From the NCBI RefSeq assembly GCF_017349075.1, contig NZ_JAFMOF010000002.1, positions 1,054,001-1,118,000 of the forward strand: 64,000 bases of DNA, given 5' to 3'. This document shows positions 1-8,933 of this stretch, one piece after another (position 1 is the first letter of the stretch; every line of letters begins with the position of its first letter). Origin of the DNA: Streptomyces triculaminicus. GTDB lineage: Bacteria > Actinomycetota > Actinomycetes > Streptomycetales > Streptomycetaceae. The position numbers were made by a program, and so were the translations under genes. The notes beneath the pieces were generated by a model. It was given only the letters and a program-made list of their open reading frames with translations. It did not search any database and was not told the origin of the DNA.

Positions 1-1231
1 GCACCAGCCAGCCGCGCTCGCGCAGCCGGCGCGAGACGTCGAAGACGTCGAAGCTCGTCACGCCCTCGGCCGTGGTGAAGGCGAACACCGGCAGCTGGTC
101 GCCCTGCGTCAGCAGCCGGAAGTCGCCCAGGGCGCCGATGCGTTCGGAGAGGTGAAGGGCCACGTCGCGGGTGGTGCGCTGCACGGCCTTGAAGCCCTCG
201 CGGCCCAGGCGCAGGAAGGTGTAGTACTGCGCCGCCACCTGGGCGCCGGGGCGCGAGAAGTTCAGGGCGAACGTCGGCATGTCGCCGCCCAGGTAGTTGA
301 CGCGGAAGACCAGCTCCTCCGGCAGCGCCGCCCGGTCCCGCCACAGCGCCCAGCCCACACCGGGGTAGACCAGGCCGTACTTGTGCCCGGAGGTGTTGAT
401 GGAGGCCACGCGCGGCAGCCGGAAGTCCCACACCAGGTCCTCGTCGAGGAACGGCGCGACCATCGCGCCGGAGGCGCCGTCCACATGGACCGGGACGTCC
501 AGGCCGGTGCGCTCCTGAAGGGCGTCCAGGGCCGCGCAGACCTCGGCGACCGGCTCGTAGGACCCGTCGAAGGTGGAGCCGAGGACGGTGACGACGCCGA
601 TGGTGTTCTCGTCGCACAGGCCGGCGGCGGCCTCCGGGTCGAGGTGGAAGCGGTCGCCCTCCAGGGGGACCTGGCGCGCCTCGACCTCCCAGAAGTTGCA
701 GAACTTCTCCCAGCAGACCTGGACGTTCGCGCCCATCACCAGGTTGGGCCGGACGCCGGCTGCGGGGTGGCGATCGGCGTTGGCGAGCGCCCAGCGGCGC
801 TTGAGGGCCATGCCCGCCAGCATGCAGGCCTCGCTCGAGCCGGTGGTCGAACAGCCGACGGCGGCGGCCGGGTCGGGGGCGTGCCACAGGTCGGCGAGCA
901 TCGCCACGCAGCGCTGTTCCAGCTCGGCGGTGCGCGGGTACTCGTCCTTGTCGATCATGTTCTTGTCGGCGCACTCGGCCAGCAGCACCGCCGCCTGCGG
1001 TTCCATCCAGGTGGTGACGAACGTGGCGAGATTGAGCCGGGCGTTGCCGTCGAGCATCAGCTCGTCGTGGACGAACTGATAGGCGGTGCGCGGCGGCATC
1101 GGCCCGTCGGGCAGGCAATGCCGCGGCGGCTCGGCCGTCATGGCCCCCAGCGGATCGGCCTCGCCGTAGAAGGGATTGAGCGCGTAGCCGCGCCGGCCGG
1201 CCCCGCCGCGCTCGCCCGGGTGCAGTGCCAT
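1..1231 (-). CDS. gad: Glutamate decarboxylase, C-terminal end outside the window
   Basis: PLP-dependent decarboxylase of the group II family that converts glutamate to GABA in the cytosol. About 410 codons are visible and the 3' end runs off the left edge; the family is about 460-475 residues. The motif ASINTSGHKYGLVYPG is seen, with the Schiff-base lysine near residue 284, and the N-terminal half contains the family string CSTTGSSEACMLAGMALK. An AGGAGG ribosome site lies 6 bases before the ATG at 1231; a GTG just upstream is also possible but sits too close to that site. The call is confident. The missing C-terminus cannot be judged. Confidence 0.93.
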   Translation of the reverse strand, partial: MALHPGERGGAGRRGYALNPFYGEADPLGAMTAEPPRHCLPDGPMPPRTAYQFVHDELMLDGNARLNLATFVTTWMEPQAAVLLAECADKNMIDKDEYPRTAELEQRCVAMLADLWHAPDPAAAVGCSTTGSSEACMLAGMALKRRWALANADRHPAAGVRPNLVMGANVQVCWEKFCNFWEVEARQVPLEGDRFHLDPEAAAGLCDENTIGVVTVLGSTFDGSYEPVAEVCAALDALQERTGLDVPVHVDGASGAMVAPFLDEDLVWDFRLPRVASINTSGHKYGLVYPGVGWALWRDRAALPEELVFRVNYLGGDMPTFALNFSRPGAQVAAQYYTFLRLGREGFKAVQRTTRDVALHLSERIGALGDFRLLTQGDQLPVFAFTTAEGVTSFDVFDVSRRLRERGWLV

Positions 1232-1410
1232 CACGAACCTCCTCGGGAGGGTGTGCTCCTCCGCCGCGCGTACGCACCACTGTGACCCAGGCCGCCGGGG
1301 GCGCCTGGCCAACACGCCGGTGCCGGCGGGGTGGGGCCAGGCGGGGTGGGGACCGCCCCACCCCCTGCCGGGGAGCGCCGGATGGCGGTCGCGGCTGTCC
1401 GGCCGGAACC

Positions 1411-2850
1411 ATGAAGGGCATGGCACACAAGGCACCTCACCTCCGGCACCGACACCGCACCTCGTCGGCGCTGACCGCGCTCCTGCTGTGCGCGGGCATC
1501 TCCGCGGCCGCGCTCGCGCAACCGGCCGGCGCGCAACCGGCCGCCGCCTCCGGGGCCGACGCACGGCCGGCCGCGTCCGCGGCGGAGCGGGGCGCCACCG
1601 ATCCGCTGCCGGCCCTCACCCGCGCCGCGCACCCGCTGCGCACCACCGAACCGGGCGGCGACCTGCGGGACCTGCGGCCGCTGGGGCGCATGGTCGGCGA
1701 CGCCGGCGTGGTCGGCATGGGCGAGGCCACCCACAGCTCGCACGAGTTCTTCACCAACAAGCACCGCGTCCTGCGCTACCTCGTCGAGGAGAAGGGGTTC
1801 ACCGCCTTCGCCCTCGAGGCGCCCTGGAGCACCGGTCTGCGCATCGACGACTACGTCGTGCACGGCAAGGGGGATCCGAAGCAGATCATGAAGGAGGAGT
1901 TCCAGCGCGACTACAACTTCTGGAACACCCGGGAGTACCTGGACCTCATCCAGTGGATGCGCCAGTACAACATCCATCACGAGAAGAAGGTCCACTTCAT
2001 CGGCGACGACATCGGCTACGGCGGACCGCGGCTCTACGACGACGTCACCGGCTACGTCGCCCGCAACCACCCCGGCCTGCGGGCCCGCTTCGCGGAGCTC
2101 TACCGGGGGCTGCGCCCGGCGGACGGCACCGGCGTCGGGGAGCACATGCGCGGCTGTCTGCAAAAGCCCCTGGCCGAGCGGAAGGACATGGCCGACCGGG
2201 CCCGCCGGGCGCTCGAGCTGCTGAGCAAGCAGCGACCGGGCGCCGACCGGGCGGAGTTCGACCTCGTCGTCCAGAACGCCCGCAACATCGCGCAGGTCGC
2301 CGGCCAGTACGCGTACGACCTGAACGACACCGCCGACGTCACCCGCGCCATGCTCTACCGCGACGAGCAGATGGCCGCCAACGTCGCCTGGTGGCGGGAG
2401 CACACGGGCGGCAAGGTCCTGCTCTCCGCGCACAACGCGCACGTGGCCTACCGGAGCGACGACGAGAGGTACCCCAAGGTGCAGGGCGCCTTCCTGAGGG
2501 ACCGGCTCGGCAAGGACTACGTCAACGTCCGGCTGACGTTCGACGCCGGTTCGTTCAACGCCACGACCGACCCGGAGGAGACGAAGATCGAGGTCTGCAC
2601 GGTCGGCCCCGCCGACCCCGGCAGCAACGAACACACCCTGGACCGGGTGCCGTACCGCGACTACGTCCTCGACATGCGCACCGCCCCCGCCGCGGCCCGC
2701 GCCTGGCTGAACGTGGCCCGGCCGACCCGCAACATCGGCACGGCCTATCCCGAGCCGCTGTACACGACGGCGCTCGCGCCCTCGTACGACATCCTCATCC
2801 ACCTGCACCGCGTCACGGCGGCCGAGCTGCTGCCCGCCGCGACCTCCTGA
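1411..2850 (+). CDS. Secreted erythromycin esterase family protein
   Basis: Predicted 479-residue exported protein of the erythromycin esterase (EreA/EreB) family, whose characterised members hydrolyse the macrolide lactone. The N-terminus has a basic stretch, then a hydrophobic alanine/leucine helix and an AQPAGAQPAAA cleavage-like region, so it is probably secreted. Family motifs are GMGEATHSSHEFF near residue 101, FALEAPWS, HFIGDDIGY and LLSAHNAHVAY, with the His and Glu residues used by this superfamily. ATG 1411 was chosen because it begins the signal peptide; ATG 1420 is an alternative. It stands alone between convergent terminators. The true substrate is unknown, and a housekeeping role is as likely as resistance. 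Confidence 0.86.
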   Translation: MKGMAHKAPHLRHRHRTSSALTALLLCAGISAAALAQPAGAQPAAASGADARPAASAAERGATDPLPALTRAAHPLRTTEPGGDLRDLRPLGRMVGDAGVVGMGEATHSSHEFFTNKHRVLRYLVEEKGFTAFALEAPWSTGLRIDDYVVHGKGDPKQIMKEEFQRDYNFWNTREYLDLIQWMRQYNIHHEKKVHFIGDDIGYGGPRLYDDVTGYVARNHPGLRARFAELYRGLRPADGTGVGEHMRGCLQKPLAERKDMADRARRALELLSKQRPGADRAEFDLVVQNARNIAQVAGQYAYDLNDTADVTRAMLYRDEQMAANVAWWREHTGGKVLLSAHNAHVAYRSDDERYPKVQGAFLRDRLGKDYVNVRLTFDAGSFNATTDPEETKIEVCTVGPADPGSNEHTLDRVPYRDYVLDMRTAPAAARAWLNVARPTRNIGTAYPEPLYTTALAPSYDILIHLHRVTAAELLPAATS

Positions 2851-2854
2851 CGTC

Positions 2855-2891
2855 GCGACGCCGCCCCGGCCCGGAGCCGGGGCGGCGTCGC
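2855..2891. terminator. Bidirectional intrinsic terminator
   Basis: A 16-bp perfect GC stem (arms 2855-2870 and 2876-2891) with a 5-base loop lies 4 bases after the esterase stop and 41 bases past the end of the convergent L25 gene. It can serve both genes. There is no long T tract, as is usual in streptomycetes. Confidence 0.8.
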
Positions 2892-2932
2892 GGCTCCTCG
2901 CACGGGGAGGAGCCGTCGGGGCCGAGGGAGCG

Positions 2933-3574
2933 TCAGCCCTCGGCGCCCTCCTCGGCGGGCGCCGCCTGCTCGCCCTCCGCGGGGGCCGCCTCCGCGCCTT
3001 CTTCCTCCTCTTCCGCCTCCTCCTCGACCGGTTCGGTCTGGGCGGTGACGACCTGCAGGAGGGCGGTGCTGCCGTCGACCGCGAGGGAGCAGCCGCGCGG
3101 CAGGTCGATGTCCTCGGCGCGTACGGTGTGACCGGCCTCGAGGCCCTCGATGGAGACGGTGAACCCCTCGGGGATGTGCGTCGCCTCGGCCTCGATGGGC
3201 ACCGCGTTGAGCATGTGTTCGAGCAGGTTTCCGCCGGGTGCGAGTTCGCCCTCGGTGTGCACGGGCACCTCCACGGTGACCTTCTCGCCCTTCTTCACGG
3301 CGAGGAAGTCCACATGGATGAGGAAGCCCTTGAGCGGGTCGCGCTGGACGGCCTTGGGGATGACGAGCTCGCCCTTGCCCTCGATGTCCAGGCGGAGGAG
3401 GACGTTCGGCGTCTTGAGGGCCATCATCAGCGCGTGGCCGTCGAGCGCCACGTGTTTCGGCTCGGCGCCGTGGCCGTAGATGACGCCGGGAACCCTGTTC
3501 TCCCGGCGGGTGCGGCGCGCAGCACCCTTGCCGAAGTCGGTACGCTTACTGGCATTCAGCTTTACCTCGGCCAT
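2933..3574 (-). CDS. rplY: 50S ribosomal protein L25/general stress protein Ctc
   Basis: A 213-residue protein of the long L25 (TL5/Ctc) family that binds 5S rRNA in the large ribosomal subunit. It begins MAEVKLNASKRTDFGKGAARR and contains the family motifs NRVPGVIYGHG and HVDFLAV, followed by the CTC C-terminal beta domain (residues about 100-190). The tail is very acidic (Glu/Ala-rich), as in other actinobacterial members. The ATG at 3574 follows a well-placed AAGGAG. In many streptomycetes rplY is next to pth, but no pth is seen here. Confidence 0.95.
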   Translation of the reverse strand: MAEVKLNASKRTDFGKGAARRTRRENRVPGVIYGHGAEPKHVALDGHALMMALKTPNVLLRLDIEGKGELVIPKAVQRDPLKGFLIHVDFLAVKKGEKVTVEVPVHTEGELAPGGNLLEHMLNAVPIEAEATHIPEGFTVSIEGLEAGHTVRAEDIDLPRGCSLAVDGSTALLQVVTAQTEPVEEEAEEEEEGAEAAPAEGEQAAPAEEGAEG

Positions 3575-3690
3575 GACGGCACTCCTTCGGATGTCGGACG
3601 ATTCCGCGTGAGTGTATCCAGCCCGGGAAGCCGGACAACCCGTCCGTACTCCGTTCGGCCCAGCCGTCATGTCGCGGGCGGCGCCCGGCC

Positions 3691-4545
3691 CTAGACCCTG
3701 TCGGCGGCGATGAGCAGGTACTGGAAGCCGCCCTCGGCGTACGCGGTCAGGAAGGCCTCCTCGATCCCGGTGCGTACGGGCGAGTGGGCGCGCAGCTCCC
3801 AGTAGGGGATCGCCTGCGGGGTGAGGTCGACGACCTCGGCGGGGGCGAGGCCGCTCGCGGCCAGCGCCTGGAAGTAGTCGCCGCGGGAGTGGACGCCGCA
3901 GATGTAGTGGTGGTCGATGCGGGCCACGGCGGGCGAGCGCCGGCCGTGGGCGTCGTTGGCGCAGCCGGTGACGCACACATAGCGGCCGCCGAGGGGCAGC
4001 AGCCGGGAGAACTCACTGAACAGCGCGGTCAGTTCGACGTACATCGTGGTCTCGTTGGTCCACACGGCCCGGTAGAAGCCGTCGGGAAAGCCGGTGTTGA
4101 GCATGTTGCGGTGGTGGAAGCACACCTGGCCCCGGCAACCCCGCTCTAGGGACTGGTGGTTGGAGAAGTCGACCTGGTGGTCGGAGAGGGACACGCCGTC
4201 CACGCGGCACCCGAAGCGCTCGTGGGCCATGAAGCTCGTGCCGCCGCGCCCCGATCCGGCGTCCAGCAGCCGGTCCTCGGGCCGGATGTCGCCGAGGCGG
4301 TCGAGCAGGGCGTCGGCCTGGGCCGTCTCCAGCCGGTGCAGTTCGTCCACGATGCGCTGGTCGCGGGTCTCGGGCGGCTCGTCGAGCACGGACGGGTCGT
4401 AGGGGCCGAGGCCGTAGTGGTGGTGGTAGAGGTCGCCGACCTCGCCGAGGAGCACGTCGGCGCGGCCGTCCCGGCCCGGGGCCCACCAGGGGGCGGCCGC
4501 CGGGCGTCCCGAGGGGACGCGCCGTTCCTTCCGGGGGATGTCCAT
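3691..4545 (-). CDS. Geranyl-diphosphate 2-C-methyltransferase-like SAM methyltransferase (orphan)
   Basis: A 284-residue class I SAM methyltransferase closely resembling the GPP 2-C-methyltransferase of 2-methylisoborneol biosynthesis. Family features are GEVGDLYHHHYGLG near the N-terminus, the SAM loop LLDAGSGRGGTSFMAHERFGC, WTNETTMYVEL, the VVDLTPQAIPYWELRAHSPV block and the C-terminal GFQYLLIAADRV. Known GPP methyltransferases act with a terpene cyclase encoded next door, but no cyclase is in this window. ATG 4545 gives the usual family length; an in-frame ATG at 4671 would add 42 residues. It could methylate GPP, IPP or another prenyl diphosphate. Confidence 0.82.
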   Translation of the reverse strand: MDIPRKERRVPSGRPAAAPWWAPGRDGRADVLLGEVGDLYHHHYGLGPYDPSVLDEPPETRDQRIVDELHRLETAQADALLDRLGDIRPEDRLLDAGSGRGGTSFMAHERFGCRVDGVSLSDHQVDFSNHQSLERGCRGQVCFHHRNMLNTGFPDGFYRAVWTNETTMYVELTALFSEFSRLLPLGGRYVCVTGCANDAHGRRSPAVARIDHHYICGVHSRGDYFQALAASGLAPAEVVDLTPQAIPYWELRAHSPVRTGIEEAFLTAYAEGGFQYLLIAADRV

Positions 4546-4715
4546 GGTGCTGTCCGCTTTCTCTGCTGCGTCGATGAATTTCCGCTTCGCCCCGGTACCT
4601 CCTCCACTGCACACCACCCCGGTGATCCGACGGGAGGCGCACTGTGGGGTGAACAGGCGTACCCGGTGCATTCTGTGAGGACCCTGTGCGCCCGCACGCC
4701 CTGGCCGGCCGCCCC

Positions 4716-6233
4716 TCAGTGCGCGGCGTCGGCCTCGGGGCGCGGCGAGAGGAAGACGCGGAATCCGCCGGCCGCCCCGGGCAGCGGCGGCAGCGGCTGG
4801 GAGCGCCAGCCACGGGCGTACGCGGGTACGGGGCGGTCGCCGTCCACCAGCACCGCCACCGGCTGCCGGCGGGCCGTCCCCATCAGCTCCGGCACGGTGA
4901 TGCTCCCGTCGTGCCCGCTCGTCTGACGGGAGGAGCAGCCCGCCCGGAAGGCGACGCGCACAGCCTCTGAGCCGGTGACGACGCACGGCGGGCGCACACC
5001 CTGGCGGCGCAGCGCGGCCACCACACGGTCGATGGCCTCGTGGGCGGCGCCGCTGTGGGCGACGGCTCGCCCGAGGACCTTGTACTGGACCGCGAGGTGC
5101 CCGAGCAGGGCCAGGGCGAGGGCCGCCGCGACCGGCACGCGCCACCTCCGGCGGGGGGTCGTGACCAGGGCGGACAGGCACAGCGCCACGGGCAGAGCCA
5201 GCAGCGCGTAGGCGGGCAGCAGGAAGCGGGGCGCGGCGTAGTCGATCAGCTGGTACGGGACGGCCAGGCTCAGCCCGACGAGGGCGGGCGGCAGGACGAC
5301 GGCGAGGCGGCGGGTGCGGGCCGCCACCGCCAGCCCGCCGGCCGCGAGCACCGGCAGGGCGAACCACCAGGCGGCGGTGACGGGGTGACGCCACGGCACG
5401 TCGCAGGGCCGGCACAGCGACCGGCCCTCGAGCGCGCGGACGTGGTCGTCCAGGGCGAGGTGGGCTCCCATGCCGCCCTGGATCTCGGCCGCCCGGTGCA
5501 GCCGCGCCGCGAGGCCGTCGTAGCGGACGTACGCCTCGATCACCCACTCGGCGCCGCCGAGCGCCGCGCCCGCCACCAGGGCGGCCAGCACGGCGGGGCG
5601 CCGCCAGGCCCGTACGCACACCGCGGCGACGGCCAGGGGCGCGACCAGCGCTACCGCGTCGCCCGGCCGCATCAGGGCGGTGCCCGCCACGGCGGCCGCC
5701 AGTCCCGGCAGGGCGCGGCGGTCGCCGGGGTCGCGCACGGCGCGCAGGAAGCAGCCCGTGGCGCACAGGGCGCCATAGGCCACCCAGAGGTTGGGCATGG
5801 CCAGCGGCCCGTAGAAGAGGGTGATCCACAGGCCGGCGAACAGCGCGCCCGCAGTCGCGAGCACGTGCGGCGGGAGCAGCCGCCGCCAGGTCCACAGGGA
5901 GAGCAGCAGCCCGCAGCCGGAGAGCACGGCCAGCCAGATCCGAAGGGCCGTGGTGGAGGCGGTCAGCGCGGCCACCGGAGCGGCGAGGAGGGTGATGCCC
6001 CGGGCGCGGGGCGCGCTGAAGAACGCGGCCGGGGCGTGCGGGCCGACCTGGCTGACGTACACCGTCTCGTCCCAGCCGAGGCCCACGTCGGGCACGACCA
6101 GGACCAGCTGGGCGACGGTGAAGGCGGCGGCGACGGCCGCGAGCCACGGCAGGGCCGGGGTGTCCGGTCCGCGGCCCGCCGGGATCGCGTCCCGGCGGAC
6201 CGGGGCGCCGGGAGCGAGGCGTGCTGACCTCAT
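4716..6233 (-). CDS. Polytopic membrane protein, GT-C glycosyltransferase-like
   Basis: A 505-residue protein with about 10 hydrophobic segments and a C-terminal soluble region. The first extracytoplasmic loop holds GLGWDETVYVSQ; an acidic residue in this position is typical of GT-C enzymes (PMT/ArnT type) that use polyprenyl-phosphate sugars. The remaining helices are Leu/Ala-rich with Arg-rich cytoplasmic loops. The C-terminal 100 residues contain a Cys-bearing segment (PPCVVTGSE) and may be extracytoplasmic. It lies upstream of the methyltransferase gene on the same strand, about 170 bases away, so cotranscription is possible. Substrate and acceptor cannot be told. Confidence 0.6.
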   Translation of the reverse strand: MRSARLAPGAPVRRDAIPAGRGPDTPALPWLAAVAAAFTVAQLVLVVPDVGLGWDETVYVSQVGPHAPAAFFSAPRARGITLLAAPVAALTASTTALRIWLAVLSGCGLLLSLWTWRRLLPPHVLATAGALFAGLWITLFYGPLAMPNLWVAYGALCATGCFLRAVRDPGDRRALPGLAAAVAGTALMRPGDAVALVAPLAVAAVCVRAWRRPAVLAALVAGAALGGAEWVIEAYVRYDGLAARLHRAAEIQGGMGAHLALDDHVRALEGRSLCRPCDVPWRHPVTAAWWFALPVLAAGGLAVAARTRRLAVVLPPALVGLSLAVPYQLIDYAAPRFLLPAYALLALPVALCLSALVTTPRRRWRVPVAAALALALLGHLAVQYKVLGRAVAHSGAAHEAIDRVVAALRRQGVRPPCVVTGSEAVRVAFRAGCSSRQTSGHDGSITVPELMGTARRQPVAVLVDGDRPVPAYARGWRSQPLPPLPGAAGGFRVFLSPRPEADAAH

Positions 6234-6317
6234 GGGGCCACGATCCGGCGGCCGGGCCCGGCCCGCGACACGGGCCGGGCAGTCGGCCGAACGACCGGGC
6301 GCACGCGGGCCGGACGG

Positions 6318-7007
6318 TCAGCCCAGCAGTGACTGGAGCAGGCCCGTCACCGTGTTGCCGAGGCCTCCGACGACGCTGCCCACCGTGCCGACGAGCGGGT
6401 TGACGAGGTTGGTCACGGTGCCGAGCAGGCCGAGCGCGCCGTTCTGGCCGCGGCCCGGGCCGTACTGGTCGCGGAAATGGCCACGGTCGTGCTCGTCGTC
6501 GTCGCGGTGGTGCCCGCGGGCGTGGTCGTCCTCGCGGCGGCGGCCGCGGTCGTGGTCGTCGCCGCGGTCGTGCTCCGCGCGGGCCTTGGCGAGGCGGGCC
6601 ATGGCCGCGACGGCGTCGGTGGTCGCGGTGGCCATCGCGTCGGTGGACGGCCGCTCGGCGCCGGCCTGCCGGGCCAGGCCGGCGCGGGCCCCGCCCAGCT
6701 CGCCGAGGTGGCTCTCGACCTTGGCGCAGTACCCGTCCGCCCCCGCTTCCGGTGGCCGTGCGGCCCGGCACCGGGACAGGTCCGCAAGGGCCTGCTTGCC
6801 GATGACGTTGTCGTCGATGGCCTTGACGCCGTCACCGGCGGCCTTGCGCAACACCTCGGGGGCCGGCGCGCTGGCGACGCGGGAGCCGGACGAGCCGGGC
6901 GGGGGAGAGGCGGGCCCGGCCATGGCCGTGGGACCGGCCACGCCCAGGGCGAGCGCACCGCACACGGCGCCTGAGACGAGAAGGCGGGATCTTCGGGAGG
7001 CACTCAT
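6318..7007 (-). CDS. Secreted protein with a His/Asp/Arg-rich segment
   Basis: A 229-residue exported protein of unknown function. GAAGGAG precedes the ATG at 7007, and a signal peptide ends near GPTAMA-GPA. The middle has two cysteines (SRC, GYC) and an alanine-rich helical part. Residues about 150-190 are a charged HD/HR/DD-rich tract that could bind metal or polyphosphate. The last 35 residues are Gly/Val/Leu-rich (GTVGSVVGGLGNTVTGLLQ), resembling the hydrophobic tails of small streptomycete surface proteins. It follows the roadblock gene group, separated by a hairpin. I do not recognise the family. Confidence 0.6.
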   Translation of the reverse strand: MSASRRSRLLVSGAVCGALALGVAGPTAMAGPASPPPGSSGSRVASAPAPEVLRKAAGDGVKAIDDNVIGKQALADLSRCRAARPPEAGADGYCAKVESHLGELGGARAGLARQAGAERPSTDAMATATTDAVAAMARLAKARAEHDRGDDHDRGRRREDDHARGHHRDDDEHDRGHFRDQYGPGRGQNGALGLLGTVTNLVNPLVGTVGSVVGGLGNTVTGLLQSLLG

Positions 7008-7123
7008 GACGTACTCCTTCGAGCGGGGCATCTTCACGATCACCCTGCGACGGGACTGGTGTCCCCGCAATCCGGAGGAGTCTGACCGGGCGCCAGTTGA
7101 CGTGTAATCAGGTGACGATGCGT

Positions 7124-7166
7124 CCGGCGGGCGGTTTGTCGACAAGTCAATGATCCCGCCCGCCGG
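7124..7166 (-). terminator. Hairpin after the roadblock gene group
   Basis: Inverted repeat CCGGCGGGCGG (7124-7134) and CCGCCCGCCGG (7156-7166), 11 bp with a 21-base loop, starting 8 bases after the stop of the last roadblock gene. It probably ends that transcript. Confidence 0.55.
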
Positions 7167-7173
7167 AACGGAT

Positions 7174-7548
7174 TCACACCTCCAGTTCGCTCTCGATGCG
7201 CCGCAGCTGGTGGCGGGCCATCGCGAGGTTGGCGCGCTTGGCGTCGAGGGCGAGGTAGAGGAACAGGCCCTGTCCGCCGCGGCCGGTCAGCAGCCTGATC
7301 AGGTGGTACTGGCCGCCGAGGGTGATGAGGATGTCCTCGATGGTGTCCTGGATGTTGAGCATCTCCATGGCCCTCAACTTGGCCCGTACGACGTCGGTGT
7401 TGCCCGCGGCGGCGACGTTGAGGTCGAGCGACTGGGATCCCCCGAGGGTGCCGAGGGCCATGCCGCTGCCGTAGTCGACGAGGGCCACGCCGATCGCTCC
7501 GTCGATCGAGCCCATCGCGTCCTTGAGGGCCGCTTCGGTGTTCGCCAT
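7174..7548 (-). CDS. Roadblock/LC7 domain protein (third of three)
   Basis: A 124-residue single-domain Roadblock/LC7 protein. Such proteins form dimers that bind and regulate small Ras-like GTPases (MglB for MglA; CvnB in streptomycete conservons). The domain covers nearly the whole protein: ALVDYGSGMALGTLGG, NTDVVRAKLRAM, and the core strand ILITLGGQYHLIRLL followed by FLYLALDAKRANLAMARHQL. Its C-terminal half closely resembles that of the gene at 8930-9313, so the two look like paralogues. No GTPase or conservon kinase gene is adjacent. It is last in a minus-strand group of four. Confidence 0.82.
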   Translation of the reverse strand: MANTEAALKDAMGSIDGAIGVALVDYGSGMALGTLGGSQSLDLNVAAAGNTDVVRAKLRAMEMLNIQDTIEDILITLGGQYHLIRLLTGRGGQGLFLYLALDAKRANLAMARHQLRRIESELEV

Positions 7549-7627
7549 GAGAATTCCGCTTCCGTAGAGGGTTCGGTTTTGTGGTGGTATCGATGTGTCG
7601 ACGGAATCCGGCCCGGCGGGCCGCCCG

Positions 7628-8020
7628 TCACAGCCGGCCCGGGCGCTCCAGCGCCGCCCCGGCCAGCTCGGCTATCCGGGCGCCCGTTCTGCGCGCCTCC
7701 AGGTTCAGCCGGCCCACGTTGGCGTCGGCCGAGGCCAGCAGGGTCAGCACGCAGGAGTTCCCGGCCGCGTAGGTGGCGACGTAGCCGCCCTCACCGCTGA
7801 CGATCAGTTCGCGGAAGCCTCCGTGGCCCACGGCGTCCGTCAGCCGCGAGCCGACGCCCAGCGCGGCGGCGGTGAGCGCGGCCACCGGGTCCGCTTCCAT
7901 GCCGGTGACGAGATGCGCGATCACCAGCCCGTCCGTGCTCGCCACCATCGCACCCGTCAGATGCGGTACCCGGACACGTAACCCCTGGAGCTCGGCGAGC
8001 ACCTCGGGTGCGGCGGTCAT
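7628..8020 (-). CDS. Roadblock/LC7 domain protein (second of three)
   Basis: A 130-residue Roadblock/LC7 protein of the more usual conservon or MglB type: GAMVASTDGLVIAHLV at the N-terminus and YVATYAAGNSCVLTLLASADANVGRLNLEARR in two consecutive strands and a helix. It starts at the ATG at 8020 with an excellent AAGGAGG. It lies about 100 bases after the PATAN-type gene and 80 bases before the third roadblock gene, so all four may be one transcript. It differs clearly from its two neighbours, which resemble each other, suggesting a heteromeric complex. The partner GTPase, if any, is elsewhere. Confidence 0.84.
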   Translation of the reverse strand: MTAAPEVLAELQGLRVRVPHLTGAMVASTDGLVIAHLVTGMEADPVAALTAAALGVGSRLTDAVGHGGFRELIVSGEGGYVATYAAGNSCVLTLLASADANVGRLNLEARRTGARIAELAGAALERPGRL

Positions 8021-8117
8021 GGACTGCCTCCTTCCGGCGAACTGTCTCAAAGCGCGCCTCATCATGAGATCGGTGGGACCTGACCGGTGCATGGCACGGT
8101 CCCGGGGCGGAGAGGGG

Positions 8118-8933
8118 TCACAGGGCCTCCAAGGCGTCACGGATCCGGTAGAGGAGCGAGACCTCCACGGTGGCGGCCGGTGTGCGGGCCGGCAGCGGCG
8201 TACGCGCCTGCGGGCCGGCCCCGGGTCCGGTGTCCGGCGGCGGGGTGCGGACCAGGCCGGCGGCCGCCAGCCGCCGGACGTCGAGGAGGGTGGTGAAGGC
8301 CGAGCGGCCCAGCGCGCGGGCGATCTGCACGGGCGTGCGCACCCCGTCGGCCGCCTGAAGGACCGCCCGCCGCCCGCACGTCGGCCCCGCGCCGGGCGCC
8401 CCGGCCGGCACGGCTCCGGGAACGGGCACCACCGGGGCGGTGTCCACCTCGGGCCAGGGCCAGGCCCGGCGCAGCAGGTCGCCGCGCCTGCGCAACTCCC
8501 GCTGGAGCAGCGGCACGGGCACCGGGCGCACCGGCCCCAGCCAGTGCCGGGCCTCCTTCAGGAAGCGTTCCGGGGCGCGCTGGGAGCTGTCCGGCGGGAA
8601 CAGCACGAAGAACGCGGCGTCGAAGAGGGCGCTCAGGTGGCACAGCTCCAGCTCGCCGCGGCTGAGCCGGCCGTGCTCGACGAGGAAGCGGCCGGCCCGG
8701 TAGTCGGGTCCTCCCTCGGCGACCGCCTCCTCCCAGGCCTCCGCCGACAGCCGGCCGCCCGCCGTCAGCCGCCGGCCGACGTCGGGGACCACGGGGCTCT
8801 CGGCGTGCACCACGGCGCCGTCGGCGAGGTAGAGCGCCCCGGCGTGGCCGTGCAGCGCGCCCGTCGCCCCCTCGGCGGCCAGCCGGGCCAGCGGGCTGCT
8901 CGCGGGGCCCGTACCCGGGGCGGCGGCGGTCAT
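8118..8933 (-). CDS. PATAN/DUF4388-like protein with C-terminal winged-helix-like region
   Basis: A 271-residue protein. Residues 1-120 match the PATAN (DUF4388) pattern: LARLAAEGATGALHGHAGALYLADGAVVHAES, then a helical part with GRFLVEHGRLSRGELELCH. Residues about 180-235 (VLQAADGVRTPVQIARALGRSAFTTLLDVRRLAAAGLV, seen as successive helices) look like a winged helix. In other bacteria PATAN proteins are regulatory and often encoded near Roadblock proteins. Its ATG overlaps the stop of the upstream roadblock gene (ATGA), so translation is coupled. Role: probably a regulatory or adaptor partner of the roadblock proteins; inferred from context. Confidence 0.68.
   Translation of the reverse strand: MTAAAPGTGPASSPLARLAAEGATGALHGHAGALYLADGAVVHAESPVVPDVGRRLTAGGRLSAEAWEEAVAEGGPDYRAGRFLVEHGRLSRGELELCHLSALFDAAFFVLFPPDSSQRAPERFLKEARHWLGPVRPVPVPLLQRELRRRGDLLRRAWPWPEVDTAPVVPVPGAVPAGAPGAGPTCGRRAVLQAADGVRTPVQIARALGRSAFTTLLDVRRLAAAGLVRTPPPDTGPGAGPQARTPLPARTPAATVEVSLLYRIRDALEAL

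Noticed and set aside
1231..2808. Long minus-strand open frame (about 525 codons) opposite the erythromycin esterase gene
   Set aside because: High-GC shadow frame; its composition follows the third positions of the real gene and it matches no family pattern.
4075..6771. Minus-strand open frame of over 1000 codons running from the methyltransferase through the GT-C-like and secreted-protein genes
   Set aside because: Only the last 284 codons are real coding sequence (the methyltransferase). The rest is Arg/Pro-rich frame-shadow of other genes.
6477..6974. Val/Ala-rich plus-strand frame that looks like a membrane protein
   Set aside because: It is the complement of the His/Asp/Arg-rich part of the secreted protein and has no ribosome site.
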